From: Qipengyuania qiaonensis
GTDB lineage: Bacteria > Pseudomonadota > Alphaproteobacteria > Sphingomonadales > Sphingomonadaceae
DNA: 64,000 bases
Direction: 5' to 3'
Assembly (NCBI RefSeq): GCF_019711515.1
Contig: NZ_JAIGNO010000004.1
Span: 248,001 to 312,000, forward strand
The position numbers and the translations under genes were made by a program. This document shows positions 29,164 through 38,438 of the stretch, in pieces. Numbering within the stretch: position 1 is the first letter of the stretch; the number at the start of each line of letters is the position of its first letter. The notes beneath the pieces were generated by a model. That model had not been told where the DNA came from. It was given only the letters and a program-made list of their open reading frames with translations, and did no database searches.

Positions 29164-30219
29164 ATGTCCGTCAACATCAAGAACTGGCAGGAACTCAAGA
29201 AACCCAATATCCTTGATATCAAGGATTCCGGCGACAAGGCCCGCAAGGCGACCTTCGTGGCCGAACCGCTCGAACGTGGCTTCGGCCTGACGCTCGGCAA
29301 TGCGCTGCGCCGCGTGCTGCTCAGCTCGCTTCAGGGCGCCGCGATCACCTCGATCAAGATCGAGAACGTACTCCACGAATTCAGCTCGCTCGCCGGCGTG
29401 CGCGAAGACGTGACGGACATCGTGCTCAACGTGAAGCAGATCGCGTTGAAGATGGAAGGCGAAGGCATGAAGCGCCTGCAGCTTTCGGCAACCGGTCCGG
29501 GCGAAGTCAAGGCCGGCGATATTGCCGTGTCGGGCGACATCGAGGTGATGAACAAGGATCTCGTGATCTGTCATCTCGACGAAGGCGCCACGCTCAACAT
29601 GGAGCTGACCGCCGACACCGGTAAGGGCTATCGCCCTGCCGTCATGAACCGTCCGGCCGATGCGCCGATCGGTCTGATCCCGGTCGACAGCCTCTATTCG
29701 CCGGTTCGTCAGGTGAGTTACAAGGTCGAGAACGCCCGCGTCGGTCAGGAACTGGACTACGACAAGCTCTCGCTGACGGTCGAAACCGACGGCACCGTCA
29801 CCCCGGAAGATGCCGTGGCCTATGCCGCACGCATCCTCCAGGACCAGCTGACGCTGTTCGTCCACTTCGAAGACGGCATTCCGCAGCCGACCTCGGCCAT
29901 GATCGGCCAGGCCGCTGAACCGCAGGAAAGCGACACCAACCAGCTCAACCGCTACCTCCTCAAGAAGGTCGACGAGCTGGAACTGTCGGTCCGTTCGGCG
30001 AACTGCCTCAAGAACGACAACATCATCTATATCGGCGACCTGGTCCAGAAGACCGAGGCCGAGATGCTCCGCACGCCGAACTTCGGCCGCAAGTCGCTCA
30101 ACGAGATCAAGGAAGTGCTCTCTTCGATGGGTCTGCGCCTCGGCATGGACATCCCCGGCTGGCCGCCGGAGAACATTGAGGAAATGGCCAAGAAGCTCGA
30201 ACAGGAACTTCTCGGCTGA
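29164..30219 (+). CDS. rpoA: RNA polymerase alpha subunit
   Basis: 351 residues. N-terminal domain for assembly ([21 protein letters not shown]) and C-terminal domain for promoter and activator contacts ([23 protein letters not shown], then [10 protein letters not shown]). The start ATG has AGGGGATT upstream. The order rpsM-rpsK-rpoA-rplQ is the alpha operon (without rpsD). Confidence 0.98.
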   Translation: MSVNIKNWQELKKPNILDIKDSGDKARKATFVAEPLERGFGLTLGNALRRVLLSSLQGAAITSIKIENVLHEFSSLAGVREDVTDIVLNVKQIALKMEGEGMKRLQLSATGPGEVKAGDIAVSGDIEVMNKDLVICHLDEGATLNMELTADTGKGYRPAVMNRPADAPIGLIPVDSLYSPVRQVSYKVENARVGQELDYDKLSLTVETDGTVTPEDAVAYAARILQDQLTLFVHFEDGIPQPTSAMIGQAAEPQESDTNQLNRYLLKKVDELELSVRSANCLKNDNIIYIGDLVQKTEAEMLRTPNFGRKSLNEIKEVLSSMGLRLGMDIPGWPPENIEEMAKKLEQELLG

Positions 30220-30228
30220 ATGGGTTCC

Positions 30229-30263
30229 GGCGGCGCACCCCCCAGTTACGGGAAAGCGCCGCC
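30229..30263 (+). other. Hairpin between rpoA and rplQ
   Basis: GGCGGCGC (30229-30236) pairs with GCGCCGCC (30256-30263) over a 19-base loop, without a T run. It is the same kind of non-terminating GC hairpin seen after fusA and rpsK. Confidence 0.55.
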
Positions 30264-30313
30264 AGCACTGGGCTACCTAGAACGGGCCCTTTTCGAACGA
30301 AGGACAAGTTGAA

Positions 30314-30733
30314 ATGCGTCACAAGATTTCCGGCCGCAAGCTGCAGCGCAAGACCGGCCACCGCAACGCGATGTTCCGCAACATGGCTGCCGCGCTGATC
30401 AAGCACGAACAGATCATGACCACGCTGCCCAAGGCGAAGGAAATGCGTCCCTATATCGAGAAGCTGATCACGCTGGCCAAGCGTGGCGGCCTCTCGAACC
30501 GTCGTCTCGCCATGGGCCGCCTGCAGGACGAAACCCAGCTCAAGAAGCTGTTCGACGTTCTGGCCGAGCGCTATTCGGATCGTGAAGGCGGCTATACCCG
30601 CATCATCAAGGCCGGCTATCGCGGTAGCGATGCTGCCCAGATGGCGGTGATCGAACTCGTCGATCGCGACGAAGACGCCAAGGGGCAGGATTCGGGCCCG
30701 GTCATGAACGACGAGGAATTCGAAGACGCGTAA
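30314..30733 (+). CDS. rplQ: 50S ribosomal protein L17
   Basis: 139 residues beginning [20 protein letters not shown]. Located near the tunnel exit. The core is standard; the last 20 residues form an acidic tail ([22 protein letters not shown] region). GAAGGACA precedes the start. Last gene of the alpha operon. Confidence 0.97.
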   Translation: MRHKISGRKLQRKTGHRNAMFRNMAAALIKHEQIMTTLPKAKEMRPYIEKLITLAKRGGLSNRRLAMGRLQDETQLKKLFDVLAERYSDREGGYTRIIKAGYRGSDAAQMAVIELVDRDEDAKGQDSGPVMNDEEFEDA

Positions 30734-30759
30734 AACGCTCGTCGAGCAAGAAACAAGCA

Positions 30760-30794
30760 GGGCCGGCCAGGAAACTGTCCGGCCCTTTTGTTTT
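30760..30794 (+). terminator. Intrinsic terminator after rplQ
   Basis: GGGCCGG (30760-30766) pairs with CCGGCCC (30779-30785), followed by TTTTGTTTT. It closes the alpha operon. Confidence 0.88.
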
Positions 30795-30826
30795 GCGTGA
30801 GCGATCTGTCGTGCCACAAGGCGCGC

Positions 30827-32191
30827 ATGATCAGAACCGTCCTCGCTGCTGCCGCGCTGTTGGTCGCATTCCCGCTCGCCGCTCAATCGAGCACGCAGGA
30901 AGAACTGGACGCCCGCCACAACCGCGCGCTCGCGGCGGGCTACAAGGCGCTGTTCCTGTGCGGGGCGCTCGCGCCGGACGTCACGGGTATGCGCAGGACT
31001 GAGGCATCGGTCCTCGAATATGAACTGACGGGCATTTATCCGGCGATGGATTCGCTGATTGCATCACTGCCACATCGGCTGGAGCGCGGTAGTGACGGGT
31101 TTGTCGATTACGTCGCCGTGGAATGGACCGACGGTATGCCAACGCGAGTTGCGGCATATCGGCAGGACCGAGGATGCCATCTTCTACCTATCGGCGCCGA
31201 TGCGCCGAGCGAGGAGTTCGAAAGGTCGATACCGATCGACCGCGTCGGAGACCCGACCGTCTATCCCTTGCGCGAAAAAATCGATCGTCGCGTCAATGCC
31301 GTCGCGCAATCGGCGCTGACCGACAAATATGGCGAAGGGACGCGCACCACGGCAGTGCTAATCCGCCGTGCCGATGTTACCAGAGGAGAAGCGTTTGCGC
31401 CGGGCTTCGATGCCGATTTGCCGCAGCGCACTTGGTCGGTGGCCAAAAGCATGGCGGCGACGCTGGTCGGCGCGGCGGTCTATAGAGGCGAGGCGAATGT
31501 TCAGTCGTCGGCCGGTCTGGGGGCCGGTCAAGACGACCCGCGCCGCGAGATTACGATCGATCATCTGCTACGCATGGCTTCAGGCAGATACTCGGATACT
31601 CCCGGCAATCGAACCGATCCGCTATATCTGGGGGGCAGCACCGTAGCGGAAACGGCGTTGCACTGGCCGCTCTTGCACCGGCCCGGGAAGATCTTTCGCT
31701 ACGCCAACAACGATACGCTGGCAGCGGTCACCGCCATCGACGACACTTTTCAAGAACACTCGCCGAATAGATTTTTCCACACGCTGGGCATGCATTCGAC
31801 CGTTGCCGAAACCGACTGGCAGGGTGGCTACATCTTGTCGAGCCAGGTGTGGTCCACAGCAGCAGACCTGGCTCGATTGGGACAGCTCTATCTCGAGGAT
31901 GGCGTGTGGCGGGGGCGGCGCATTCTGCCCGAGGACTGGGTCGAGTACGTGTCCTCGCCTTCAGGCCCGCAACCCGACGGCCCCTTCGGCTATGGTGCGG
32001 GCTTCTGGCTGCTCAACAAATCCGCGGGCGTGCCAAGCGATACGTTCGCTGCCATGGGTAATCGCGGACAGTATATCGTCATCGTACCGAGCATGAATGT
32101 CGTCATCGTCCGGAGAGGTGAGGATCCAACCGGCTCGCGCTTCGATATTGCTGCGTTCGCACGCGATGCGCTTGATTCTCTTGAAAAATAG
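30827..32191 (+). CDS. Secreted beta-lactamase-fold serine hydrolase
   Basis: 454 residues with a signal peptide (cleavage after PLAAQ, about residue 20). The class C beta-lactamase/esterase fold is marked by S204-V-A-K207 (the SxxK nucleophile motif) and Y292-A-N294 (YxN). The third box is not KTG but MGNRGQY, a common variant of esterase-like members. It would act in the periplasm on an unknown ester or amide; classical beta-lactam resistance is not implied. AAGGCG lies before the ATG at 30827. It directly follows the rplQ terminator and has its own unit. Confidence 0.85.
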   Translation: MIRTVLAAAALLVAFPLAAQSSTQEELDARHNRALAAGYKALFLCGALAPDVTGMRRTEASVLEYELTGIYPAMDSLIASLPHRLERGSDGFVDYVAVEWTDGMPTRVAAYRQDRGCHLLPIGADAPSEEFERSIPIDRVGDPTVYPLREKIDRRVNAVAQSALTDKYGEGTRTTAVLIRRADVTRGEAFAPGFDADLPQRTWSVAKSMAATLVGAAVYRGEANVQSSAGLGAGQDDPRREITIDHLLRMASGRYSDTPGNRTDPLYLGGSTVAETALHWPLLHRPGKIFRYANNDTLAAVTAIDDTFQEHSPNRFFHTLGMHSTVAETDWQGGYILSSQVWSTAADLARLGQLYLEDGVWRGRRILPEDWVEYVSSPSGPQPDGPFGYGAGFWLLNKSAGVPSDTFAAMGNRGQYIVIVPSMNVVIVRRGEDPTGSRFDIAAFARDALDSLEK

Positions 32192-32325
32192 ACGTTCATA
32201 AAAATAATTACTTATCTGAACGATGGCTGTCGCTGGAGTTCAGCGTCACCTCAAGACGAATCCTCCAATACCTCTCATACAGCCAAGGCAGTCCCGCCGC
32301 GGCCCGAATGAGGAGGACCCTCGAG

Positions 32326-32913
32326 ATGAATTACATGACCAAAACGTTCGCGAAGGGTGGGATCGCAACGGCTGCCGTCGGCGCCATGGCGCTAGCTGGA
32401 GCCACGCCCGCACAGGCTCGGGGCGATAATGACGGTATTTCTGTCGGTGAGATTATCGCTGGCGCGGTGGTTATCGGCGGTATCGCCGCTATCGCCAGCG
32501 CCGCCAGCAAGGATCGCGACTATTATCGCGGCGATCGCTACTACCGGGATGGGCGCTATTACTACAACGGGGACGACTATCGCCGTAACGCCTATGCTCA
32601 TCGCGGCAATCCGCGTGCGGCTGTGGAGCGCTGCGTCAATGCCGCCAGGAGCGATGCCCGCCGTTACGGCTATCGCTATGCCCAGGTAACCGACATTCGC
32701 GATGTCGACGACACGCGGTATGGTTGGAGGGTTAAGGGCCGGATGGTCGTCGATGGCAATTACCACGGCGGACGTTACGACCGTTACGGCTATCGCGACC
32801 GGAACAACCGCTACCATCGCTGGAACGACCGCGATAGCGGCAGTTTCACCTGCTATGTCAACCGTGGCCGCGTCGCGGACCTCGATTTCAGCGGTATCCG
32901 CGGACTTCGTTAA
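32326..32913 (+). CDS. Secreted glycine-zipper and Arg/Tyr-rich protein (paralogue 1)
   Basis: 195 residues with a signal peptide (ATPAQA cleavage). Next comes a glycine-zipper-like hydrophobic segment (GEIIAGAVVIGGIAAIASAA), then an Arg/Tyr/Asp-rich stretch (DYYRGDRYYRDGRYYYNGDD) and a folded-looking C-terminal region with two cysteines (AVERCVNAAR and SFTCYVNRG). No known enzyme motif. GAGGAGGA lies upstream of the ATG at 32326. The next gene codes a clear paralogue. The preceding 134-bp gap is relatively AT-rich and includes a CTGAAC/GTTCAG hairpin. Envelope role is inference. Confidence 0.75.
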   Translation: MNYMTKTFAKGGIATAAVGAMALAGATPAQARGDNDGISVGEIIAGAVVIGGIAAIASAASKDRDYYRGDRYYRDGRYYYNGDDYRRNAYAHRGNPRAAVERCVNAARSDARRYGYRYAQVTDIRDVDDTRYGWRVKGRMVVDGNYHGGRYDRYGYRDRNNRYHRWNDRDSGSFTCYVNRGRVADLDFSGIRGLR

Positions 32914-33025
32914 GCTCCACTAACGACCACCAAAGGCGGTTCAGGCTTCATTTAGTCTGGACCGCCTAATCCTATGCAATCTTCAATCGCGCGCGGTGGT
33001 GGGGCGCGTACAAGGGGTATCGGCT

Positions 33026-33784
33026 ATGCCGTCCATCAAGTCTATTGCCGCCACGCCCGCGCTGCTCGCTGCATTTTCGATGACCGCCATGCCGGTAGAA
33101 GCCGCCGAAATGCCCGATCTTGCGTCCCGCGTGGAAATTCAAGTCGCTGCCCCGGCATGGGCGCCCGGTAACGATACGGCAGACAAATATCGCCGCTATC
33201 GCTACCGTCGCCATCGCGGTGTGGATGCGGGCGATGTGCTTGCCGGCGTCCTCATCCTCGGCGGTATTGCGGCGGTGGCCAGCGCCGCCAAGAATTCGCG
33301 TGAACGCGACCGGTATCGCGATGCGCGCTATCCTGACCCCCGGCGCGGCGACTATCGGTATGACGATGGACGGGGCATCGATCGTGCCGTTACGATCTGC
33401 GTGGGCGAGGTGGAACGGAATGCGCGGGTCGAAACGGTCGATGCGGCCAATCGCAATGCCCGTGGCTGGAATGTGGCTGGTACGCTGTACGACGGGGCGG
33501 GTTTCAGTTGTTCGATCGGGGAAGATGGCCGGATCGATGCGATCGATTATGGTCGGGAAGACATCGGTTTCGACCGCGTACCGGACGATGGCGGTTTCGA
33601 ATACGGAGCGGTCGAGGATAGCGAGGATCGTCAATACGGCGAAGATTACTATGCTGCCGCCCGGGCACGCACGGACAATGCCGAACCGTCATATCCGGGT
33701 GGTCCATTGCCGGATGACGATGAGCAGCCCTATGCCGATTCCGACATTGAGTACGGCACTGGATACAGGGGTATCGAAAACTAG
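33026..33784 (+). CDS. Secreted glycine-zipper protein (paralogue 2)
   Basis: 252 residues with a signal peptide ending MPVEAAE. It shares with the previous gene a glycine-zipper segment (GDVLAGVLILGGIAAVASAA), an Arg/Tyr-rich linker and a region with the same spacing of V-x-x-C, NARGWNVAGT and F-x-C-S. It adds a long acidic C-terminal tail (DDDEQPYADSDIEYG). Start ATG at 33026 follows AAGGGGTA. Its stop shares CTAG with the convergent TRIC-like gene. Unknown function. Confidence 0.72.
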   Translation: MPSIKSIAATPALLAAFSMTAMPVEAAEMPDLASRVEIQVAAPAWAPGNDTADKYRRYRYRRHRGVDAGDVLAGVLILGGIAAVASAAKNSRERDRYRDARYPDPRRGDYRYDDGRGIDRAVTICVGEVERNARVETVDAANRNARGWNVAGTLYDGAGFSCSIGEDGRIDAIDYGREDIGFDRVPDDGGFEYGAVEDSEDRQYGEDYYAAARARTDNAEPSYPGGPLPDDDEQPYADSDIEYGTGYRGIEN

Positions 33785-34401
33785 CCGCGGCCGTAAGCTG
33801 GCAGCGAGAGATTCCATTTGATCGCGGCGAGCCGCAGGCCATAACCTGCGGCCGTCGCACCGACCCAGACCCATTCCCGTATCAGTCCGGCGAGGTCGCC
33901 GAGCACGGTCAGCCCCGCCGAAAGGGCTGCAGCGGTCACATAAAGTTCCGGTCGCATCAGGATCGACGGACGACCGGCAATCACGTCGCGAATGATCCCT
34001 CCCGCACAGCCGGTAATCACGCCCATCAGGATCGCCGGAGTTGGTGGCAGGCCGTACTCCAGAGCCTTCGCCGATCCAAGGACGGCATAGGCCGCGAGGC
34101 CAAGCCCGTCCGCAACGGACAGAAAGCGTCCGTCCCACCAGCGCGTGGGCGTGAACCAGGCGAACAGTGCCATTGCGAGGCAAATGGCGGCAACCCACGC
34201 ATCGTGTATCCAGAAAACCGGAGCGCCGATCAGCAGGTCGCGAACGGTGCCGCCGCCGACACCCGTGATAAGCGCGAAAAAGGCGAGCGTCACGAAGGTC
34301 TGGCGCTCCTTCGCCGCGACCAGTGCGCCGGTCAGAGCGAAAATCGCCACACCGGCGAGGTCCAGCCAGTCGAGCAGCGGAGTGAGAACTTCCGGGTTCA
34401 T
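33781..34401 (-). CDS. TRIC-family / UPF0126 membrane channel protein
   Basis: 206 residues with about seven membrane helices. Two repeated glycine-rich signatures, FFALITGVGGGTVRDLLIG and VITGCAGGIIRDVIAGRPS, are the double UPF0126 motif; bacterial TRIC proteins of this family are potassium channels. Start ATG at 34401 overlaps the stop of the PepSY gene (ATGA), so the two are coupled. Confidence 0.88.
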   Translation of the reverse strand: MNPEVLTPLLDWLDLAGVAIFALTGALVAAKERQTFVTLAFFALITGVGGGTVRDLLIGAPVFWIHDAWVAAICLAMALFAWFTPTRWWDGRFLSVADGLGLAAYAVLGSAKALEYGLPPTPAILMGVITGCAGGIIRDVIAGRPSILMRPELYVTAAALSAGLTVLGDLAGLIREWVWVGATAAGYGLRLAAIKWNLSLPAYGRG

Positions 34402-35099
34402 TGTGCGCCCATGCGTGATTTGCGGCGGCGGAACAGAAGCACGCAGCCGAGCAGAGATCCGATCGCCGACAATACGGCAAAGAGTATCAGGACGGGGTGG
34501 TGCGTATCCTCGCGCGTCTGCAGGTCCATGATGTGCAGACCCCACATGAAGTCGAAGGTTCGCCACCACTCCGTGCGTACGGCCTCGATCTCGCCGGTCT
34601 CTGTGCCGATATAGATATTGGTGCCATTCTCAAGAGCGACCTGCCAAACGGGGATGGGCCGGCGGAAGTCGAAGGGCACGCTTTCCGCTTCGAAACGGGC
34701 CGTATGGGCGACCTTGTCGCCGCCCTCGATACCTTCGGCGACAATGAGCCGCGCCTCGACTTCCGACAGCGGGCCCATGCTGCTGCCATCCGGGCGAAAG
34801 CGCGCGATAGTGCCATCCATGTAGGCGATGCGGGTGACGGTCTCGCCGCGCTCTACTTGAGTGGTGACGGAGCGCACCGGCTTGGTGCTCTCTGCGGGCA
34901 GCGAAACGGCTATCTCCGTATCGGCGGGCAGGGCGCGTTGGGGAACGTCTTTGCGCAGATGGTTTCCGCGCACCACCTCGATCGGCTTCGCCACCATCAC
35001 AAGACCGGTAACGGTCCACATCAGCACCGGAAAGCCGACCAGCCATCCCAACCAGATATGCCACTTGGCAAAGCGCCCCATGGCGCGTCGCTGTCCCAT
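34398..35099 (-). CDS. PepSY-domain membrane protein
   Basis: 233 residues. An N-terminal helix (HIWLGWLVGFPVLMWTVTGLVMVA) is followed by periplasmic PepSY-like sequence (YIGTETGEIEAVRTEWWRTFDFMWGLHIMDLQTRE) and a C-terminal helix with RRRK. Similar to single-PepSY proteins related to iron-uptake reductases, but no haem role is shown. The upstream neighbour is the amidase (15-bp gap). Confidence 0.82.
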   Translation of the reverse strand: MGQRRAMGRFAKWHIWLGWLVGFPVLMWTVTGLVMVAKPIEVVRGNHLRKDVPQRALPADTEIAVSLPAESTKPVRSVTTQVERGETVTRIAYMDGTIARFRPDGSSMGPLSEVEARLIVAEGIEGGDKVAHTARFEAESVPFDFRRPIPVWQVALENGTNIYIGTETGEIEAVRTEWWRTFDFMWGLHIMDLQTREDTHHPVLILFAVLSAIGSLLGCVLLFRRRKSRMGAQ

Positions 35100-35113
35100 A
35101 TCGTCGACGCTCC

Positions 35114-36448
35114 CTAGCCGTGCAGGATCTTGCCGATTGCCTCTGCTGCGGCGATGCAATCGAAGTCCGCCCATCTGCGCGAGACGACCTGCATTCCGCA
35201 AGGCAGCCCGCCCGTTTCTCCCACAGGAAGGACCGTTGCCGGAAGGTTGGGGTAGGTCGCCAGACCGGCCCAGCAGAGCGCGGTACCAGCGGGCTGTTCG
35301 GCGCCGTTGATCGCTATCGTACCATCGAACACGCGGCCATCGCGGTGCGGCACGGCGAGCACGGGTGCGGGCGGAGCAAGTACGAAGTCGTAGGTTTCGA
35401 ACAGATGATGCCACGCATTCTCGTTGCGGGTCTGCGCGTCCAGCATGTCGAACCAGTCGGTCGCGCTGGCCCGTTTGCCGTCGGGTCCGGGCATCCCACG
35501 GGCCATGGCGACATTGAGCATGCGCATATACTCGGCCTGTTGCGCTTGGAGTTCCGGGACAAGCGCGCTTGCGCGGTCGATACGCATCCCGGCTCGTTCC
35601 AGTTCGGCCGCCGCGGCTTCGATGGGACCGCGTACCGCGTCGTCGGTCGGGCAGGAGGGATGATCGATCATCAGGAGGAAGCGGCAATCGGCGAGAGGTT
35701 TGCCGCGCGACCGCAATGGGAGTGCCTGCGTCAATTCAACCAGCAGGCGAAGATCCGCCGCGTTGCGTGCCAGCGGCCCGGCGATCGACAGTACCCCGTC
35801 ATGCCCATCCTTGCCCGCCATCGAAGGATGGTCGTGGCCATGCTTCGAAATCAGGCCCCAACTGGTCTTGTGACCCCAGATACCGCAGAAATGCGCCGGT
35901 ACGCGAACCGACCCGCCGATATCGGTCCCGTATTCGCAGGGCACCATGCCGCTGGCGACGGCGGCAGCGGAACCGCCCGAAGACCCGCCCGGCGAACGGT
36001 CGTGATCGTGCGGGTTGTTGGTCCGGCCATAGACCGGATTGGTGGATTGCCAATCGGTCAGGTCGGGCGGGACATTGGTCTTGCCCAGGAAGATCGCCCC
36101 TGCTGCCTTCAACTGGTGGACCACCCGGGCGTCGCGTTTGGCCGTACTCTCGGCGTACTCCTCGTGACCCCAACAAGTTGGCAGGCCTTCGATATCGAAG
36201 CTTTCCTTGATGGTCATGGGAACGCCGAACAGCGGCTGGTTCTTCGGCAGCCGTTCGCCGGTCATGGTCTTGGCCCGGTCCCGCGCGCGGTCGAAATCGG
36301 TCACGACCACGGCATTGATATGAGCGTCGACGTGCTCGATCCGCGCAATCGCCGCCTCGACGGCTTCGAGCGGGGACATTTCGCCGTGGCGGATGGCATG
36401 GGCCAGTTCGATTGCGCCAGGCTTCTTCGTCAATGTCGGGTAGGCCAT
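35114..36448 (-). CDS. Amidase-signature family amidase
   Basis: 444 residues. Amidase-signature features are the Lys in VPMTIKES, the cis-Ser in DRSPGGSSGGSAAAVASG and the nucleophile Ser in GTDIGGSVRVPA. It hydrolyses a carboxamide; the substrate is unknown. No signal peptide, so cytoplasmic. The start at 36448 has GGAGAG eight bases upstream. It is followed by the PepSY and TRIC-like genes on the same strand, probably one unit. Relative to other amidases the length is normal. Confidence 0.9.
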   Translation of the reverse strand: MAYPTLTKKPGAIELAHAIRHGEMSPLEAVEAAIARIEHVDAHINAVVVTDFDRARDRAKTMTGERLPKNQPLFGVPMTIKESFDIEGLPTCWGHEEYAESTAKRDARVVHQLKAAGAIFLGKTNVPPDLTDWQSTNPVYGRTNNPHDHDRSPGGSSGGSAAAVASGMVPCEYGTDIGGSVRVPAHFCGIWGHKTSWGLISKHGHDHPSMAGKDGHDGVLSIAGPLARNAADLRLLVELTQALPLRSRGKPLADCRFLLMIDHPSCPTDDAVRGPIEAAAAELERAGMRIDRASALVPELQAQQAEYMRMLNVAMARGMPGPDGKRASATDWFDMLDAQTRNENAWHHLFETYDFVLAPPAPVLAVPHRDGRVFDGTIAINGAEQPAGTALCWAGLATYPNLPATVLPVGETGGLPCGMQVVSRRWADFDCIAAAEAIGKILHG

Positions 36449-36610
36449 GAACTCTCCTATGGTCCCGGCAATGTCGGATAAGCCGTTCGCGCGGTCAATC
36501 GCGCACTTGCAACAGACACATGGCGGCCGCATCGTGTGCTGCGCCTGTCAGGCCTTGCCGTAAGTTGCGATATGCAAAGCCGGCGATCGTCGAACTCAGT
36601 AGCGACCGCG

Positions 36611-37435
36611 CTACTCGAGGCTGGAAGAGCGCGGCGGGAACGCCGAACCACGTGATGGCAGCGCCAGGGCTAGTCCGTAACCCAGGATTGGCGCCGCACC
36701 ATAGCCGATCAGAATGCTGGGATAGTTCGAGACCAGCGCCGCCAGCGAGAAGCCGAACAGGCTGCCCGCAAGGGCGTGTCGCACGGGTTTTGCGGCTGGA
36801 ATCGCATGCGCCAGCATGAGGAAGCTGGCGAGCAGGCTCATGGCGAGGCCGAAAGCCGCCAGCGGCTGGGTCATGGCCAGCTGTACCAGCACGCGTTCGA
36901 CGAAGGGCTGGGCAGGTAATTCGCCGCGCAATCCCGCCGCCATGCTGGCGAACAGGGCGACCCCGGCGACAGGCACCAGCCGCCAGTCTCGTTCAGCATT
37001 GTAGAGCCCGACCGCCGTCATCATCACGGCAAGGCCCAGCGCCGCATCGGGTTGTAGCGAGGCTGCAAGCAGCGCTGCGAGAAGTATCGGCGGGGCGTAG
37101 TCTTCATCATTCGCCGCCAGGACCGCCAGCATCGGAAACGCCACGGCACCCGAGTGGAGGATGAACCCGCCGAGCGTAAACCATCGAGCGATACCGTTCA
37201 GCCAAGGGCCGGTGGCGAGGGGAACGAAGAGGATCGCGATGAGTGCGATCGTCAGAATGCGGAGCACTTTCTGGCCGGCAACTTCCGGAAAAGCCAGGAT
37301 CGCCACCATCGCCGCGACGAATGCCAATCCGTTTATGACGAGAAAGGCCGAGGGAGCGCCCGCTATCGCAAGATAGGCCATCCCCGCGAGAACCGGCACC
37401 GCCAAGGCTGCCAGGCTCCCGAGCCGCGCCTTCAC
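36611..37435 (-). CDS. Short SEDS-like (FtsW/RodA-related) integral membrane protein
   Basis: 274 residues, with eight or nine membrane helices. Two segments resemble the SEDS glycosyltransferases: NGIARWFTLGGF at 80-91 (compare the FtsW NGARRWI-LGGF region) and LQPDAALGLAV at 127-137 (compare QPDLGTAVV). FtsW and RodA are about 370-410 residues with ten helices, so this protein is short. GTG start at 37435, immediately after the TAG of the epimerase gene, with GAGGCGATG upstream. The relation to SEDS is my reading of the sequence; a diverged or inactive relative is equally possible. Confidence 0.68.
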   Translation of the reverse strand: MKARLGSLAALAVPVLAGMAYLAIAGAPSAFLVINGLAFVAAMVAILAFPEVAGQKVLRILTIALIAILFVPLATGPWLNGIARWFTLGGFILHSGAVAFPMLAVLAANDEDYAPPILLAALLAASLQPDAALGLAVMMTAVGLYNAERDWRLVPVAGVALFASMAAGLRGELPAQPFVERVLVQLAMTQPLAAFGLAMSLLASFLMLAHAIPAAKPVRHALAGSLFGFSLAALVSNYPSILIGYGAAPILGYGLALALPSRGSAFPPRSSSLE

Positions 37436-38419
37436 CTACATCGCCTCCAGAACAGCGTCTTCCGCTGCATAGTCGAACAGGTCCCACGGATAGACCGTAA
37501 GCTGGGGAAAGGCTCCCCGCCAGTCGGCAGGATTGCGTTCGACCAACCACTGGACTGCTTCTCCGGCATCGGGCCGATAGTTGGCGGCGGGACGGTGGCA
37601 TGCCGCACTGGCTTTGGCGCTGTCGATCAGGAAAGGGCGCGGCACCGACCATGGGGTGCGTCCGATCGTCGACTGCTCGCAGGCCGGAACCTCGACCAGT
37701 TCAGCCTTGCGTTCCAGGAACTCGAAGATGGAGTGGGCAATCTGCCTGACCGAGGGGCCATATTCATCGGCTATGTTGAAGGTGCCGCCGATTTCCTGCC
37801 GTGCAATGGCCAAAGCGAACCCGGCAATGTCGCGTGCGCTGGTTGTCTGGAAGCGGGAAACGTCCGGATGCAGCACGGGGATGTGCTGTCGCCCGTCGAG
37901 CAGCCGCTTCACGAACCAGTACTCGCGCGGGTGGCGCGACCACGCGCCATAGATCGCGCAGGGGCGCAGGATCGTCGCTCGCGCGCCGAACAGCTCTTGG
38001 ACGGCGTTTTCCATGCGGATCTTGCGGGTGGAATAGGTATCGGGGCCGGGTGCGACGGTCGCCTGATCCTCGGCGATCAGTTCGGCGAAATCGGGAAAGC
38101 CTCCCTGTGCGGCCTCGTCCAGCGTCCTGCCCTCGGCGTCGCAGTAGACGCTTGCCGAACTTACCGCGATGAGCCGGCCGACGCGATCCGGGTCGTAGCC
38201 CGTCACATCGCCTTCGTCGAAGGCGATAGTGTCGATCACGCAGTCCGCACCGGGGACGTCGGTTTCGCCGCGAACATAGTGCTCGTAGGGACACGGCATC
38301 TCGGCGAGCCATTGCGGCTGCGATCGCGCGTGGAGCGTTATTTGCCACTCATCGCCGAACGCACGAACGAGCTCGTAGGCGATCTGGCCCGCACCGACGA
38401 TTGCTACGCTGCGGGCCAT
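37436..38419 (-). CDS. NAD-dependent epimerase/dehydratase-like protein
   Basis: 327 residues. The N-terminal VAIVGAGQIAYELV is a GxGxxA/G Rossmann fingerprint. The ISSASVY-type strand is VSSASVYC and the catalytic Tyr-Lys appears as YSTRK, as in extended short-chain dehydrogenases. A sugar-nucleotide epimerase or reductase role is likely but unproven. Its stop touches the start of the SEDS-like gene, so they are coupled; a glycan-linked pathway is inference. Confidence 0.85.
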   Translation of the reverse strand: MARSVAIVGAGQIAYELVRAFGDEWQITLHARSQPQWLAEMPCPYEHYVRGETDVPGADCVIDTIAFDEGDVTGYDPDRVGRLIAVSSASVYCDAEGRTLDEAAQGGFPDFAELIAEDQATVAPGPDTYSTRKIRMENAVQELFGARATILRPCAIYGAWSRHPREYWFVKRLLDGRQHIPVLHPDVSRFQTTSARDIAGFALAIARQEIGGTFNIADEYGPSVRQIAHSIFEFLERKAELVEVPACEQSTIGRTPWSVPRPFLIDSAKASAACHRPAANYRPDAGEAVQWLVERNPADWRGAFPQLTVYPWDLFDYAAEDAVLEAM

Positions 38420-38438
38420 GATCGTCGTCTCCGTGGGG

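Noticed and set aside
30827-32191. True beta-lactamase
   Set aside because: The third active-site box is not KTG and the protein fits the broad esterase/peptidase relatives; antibiotic resistance cannot be claimed.
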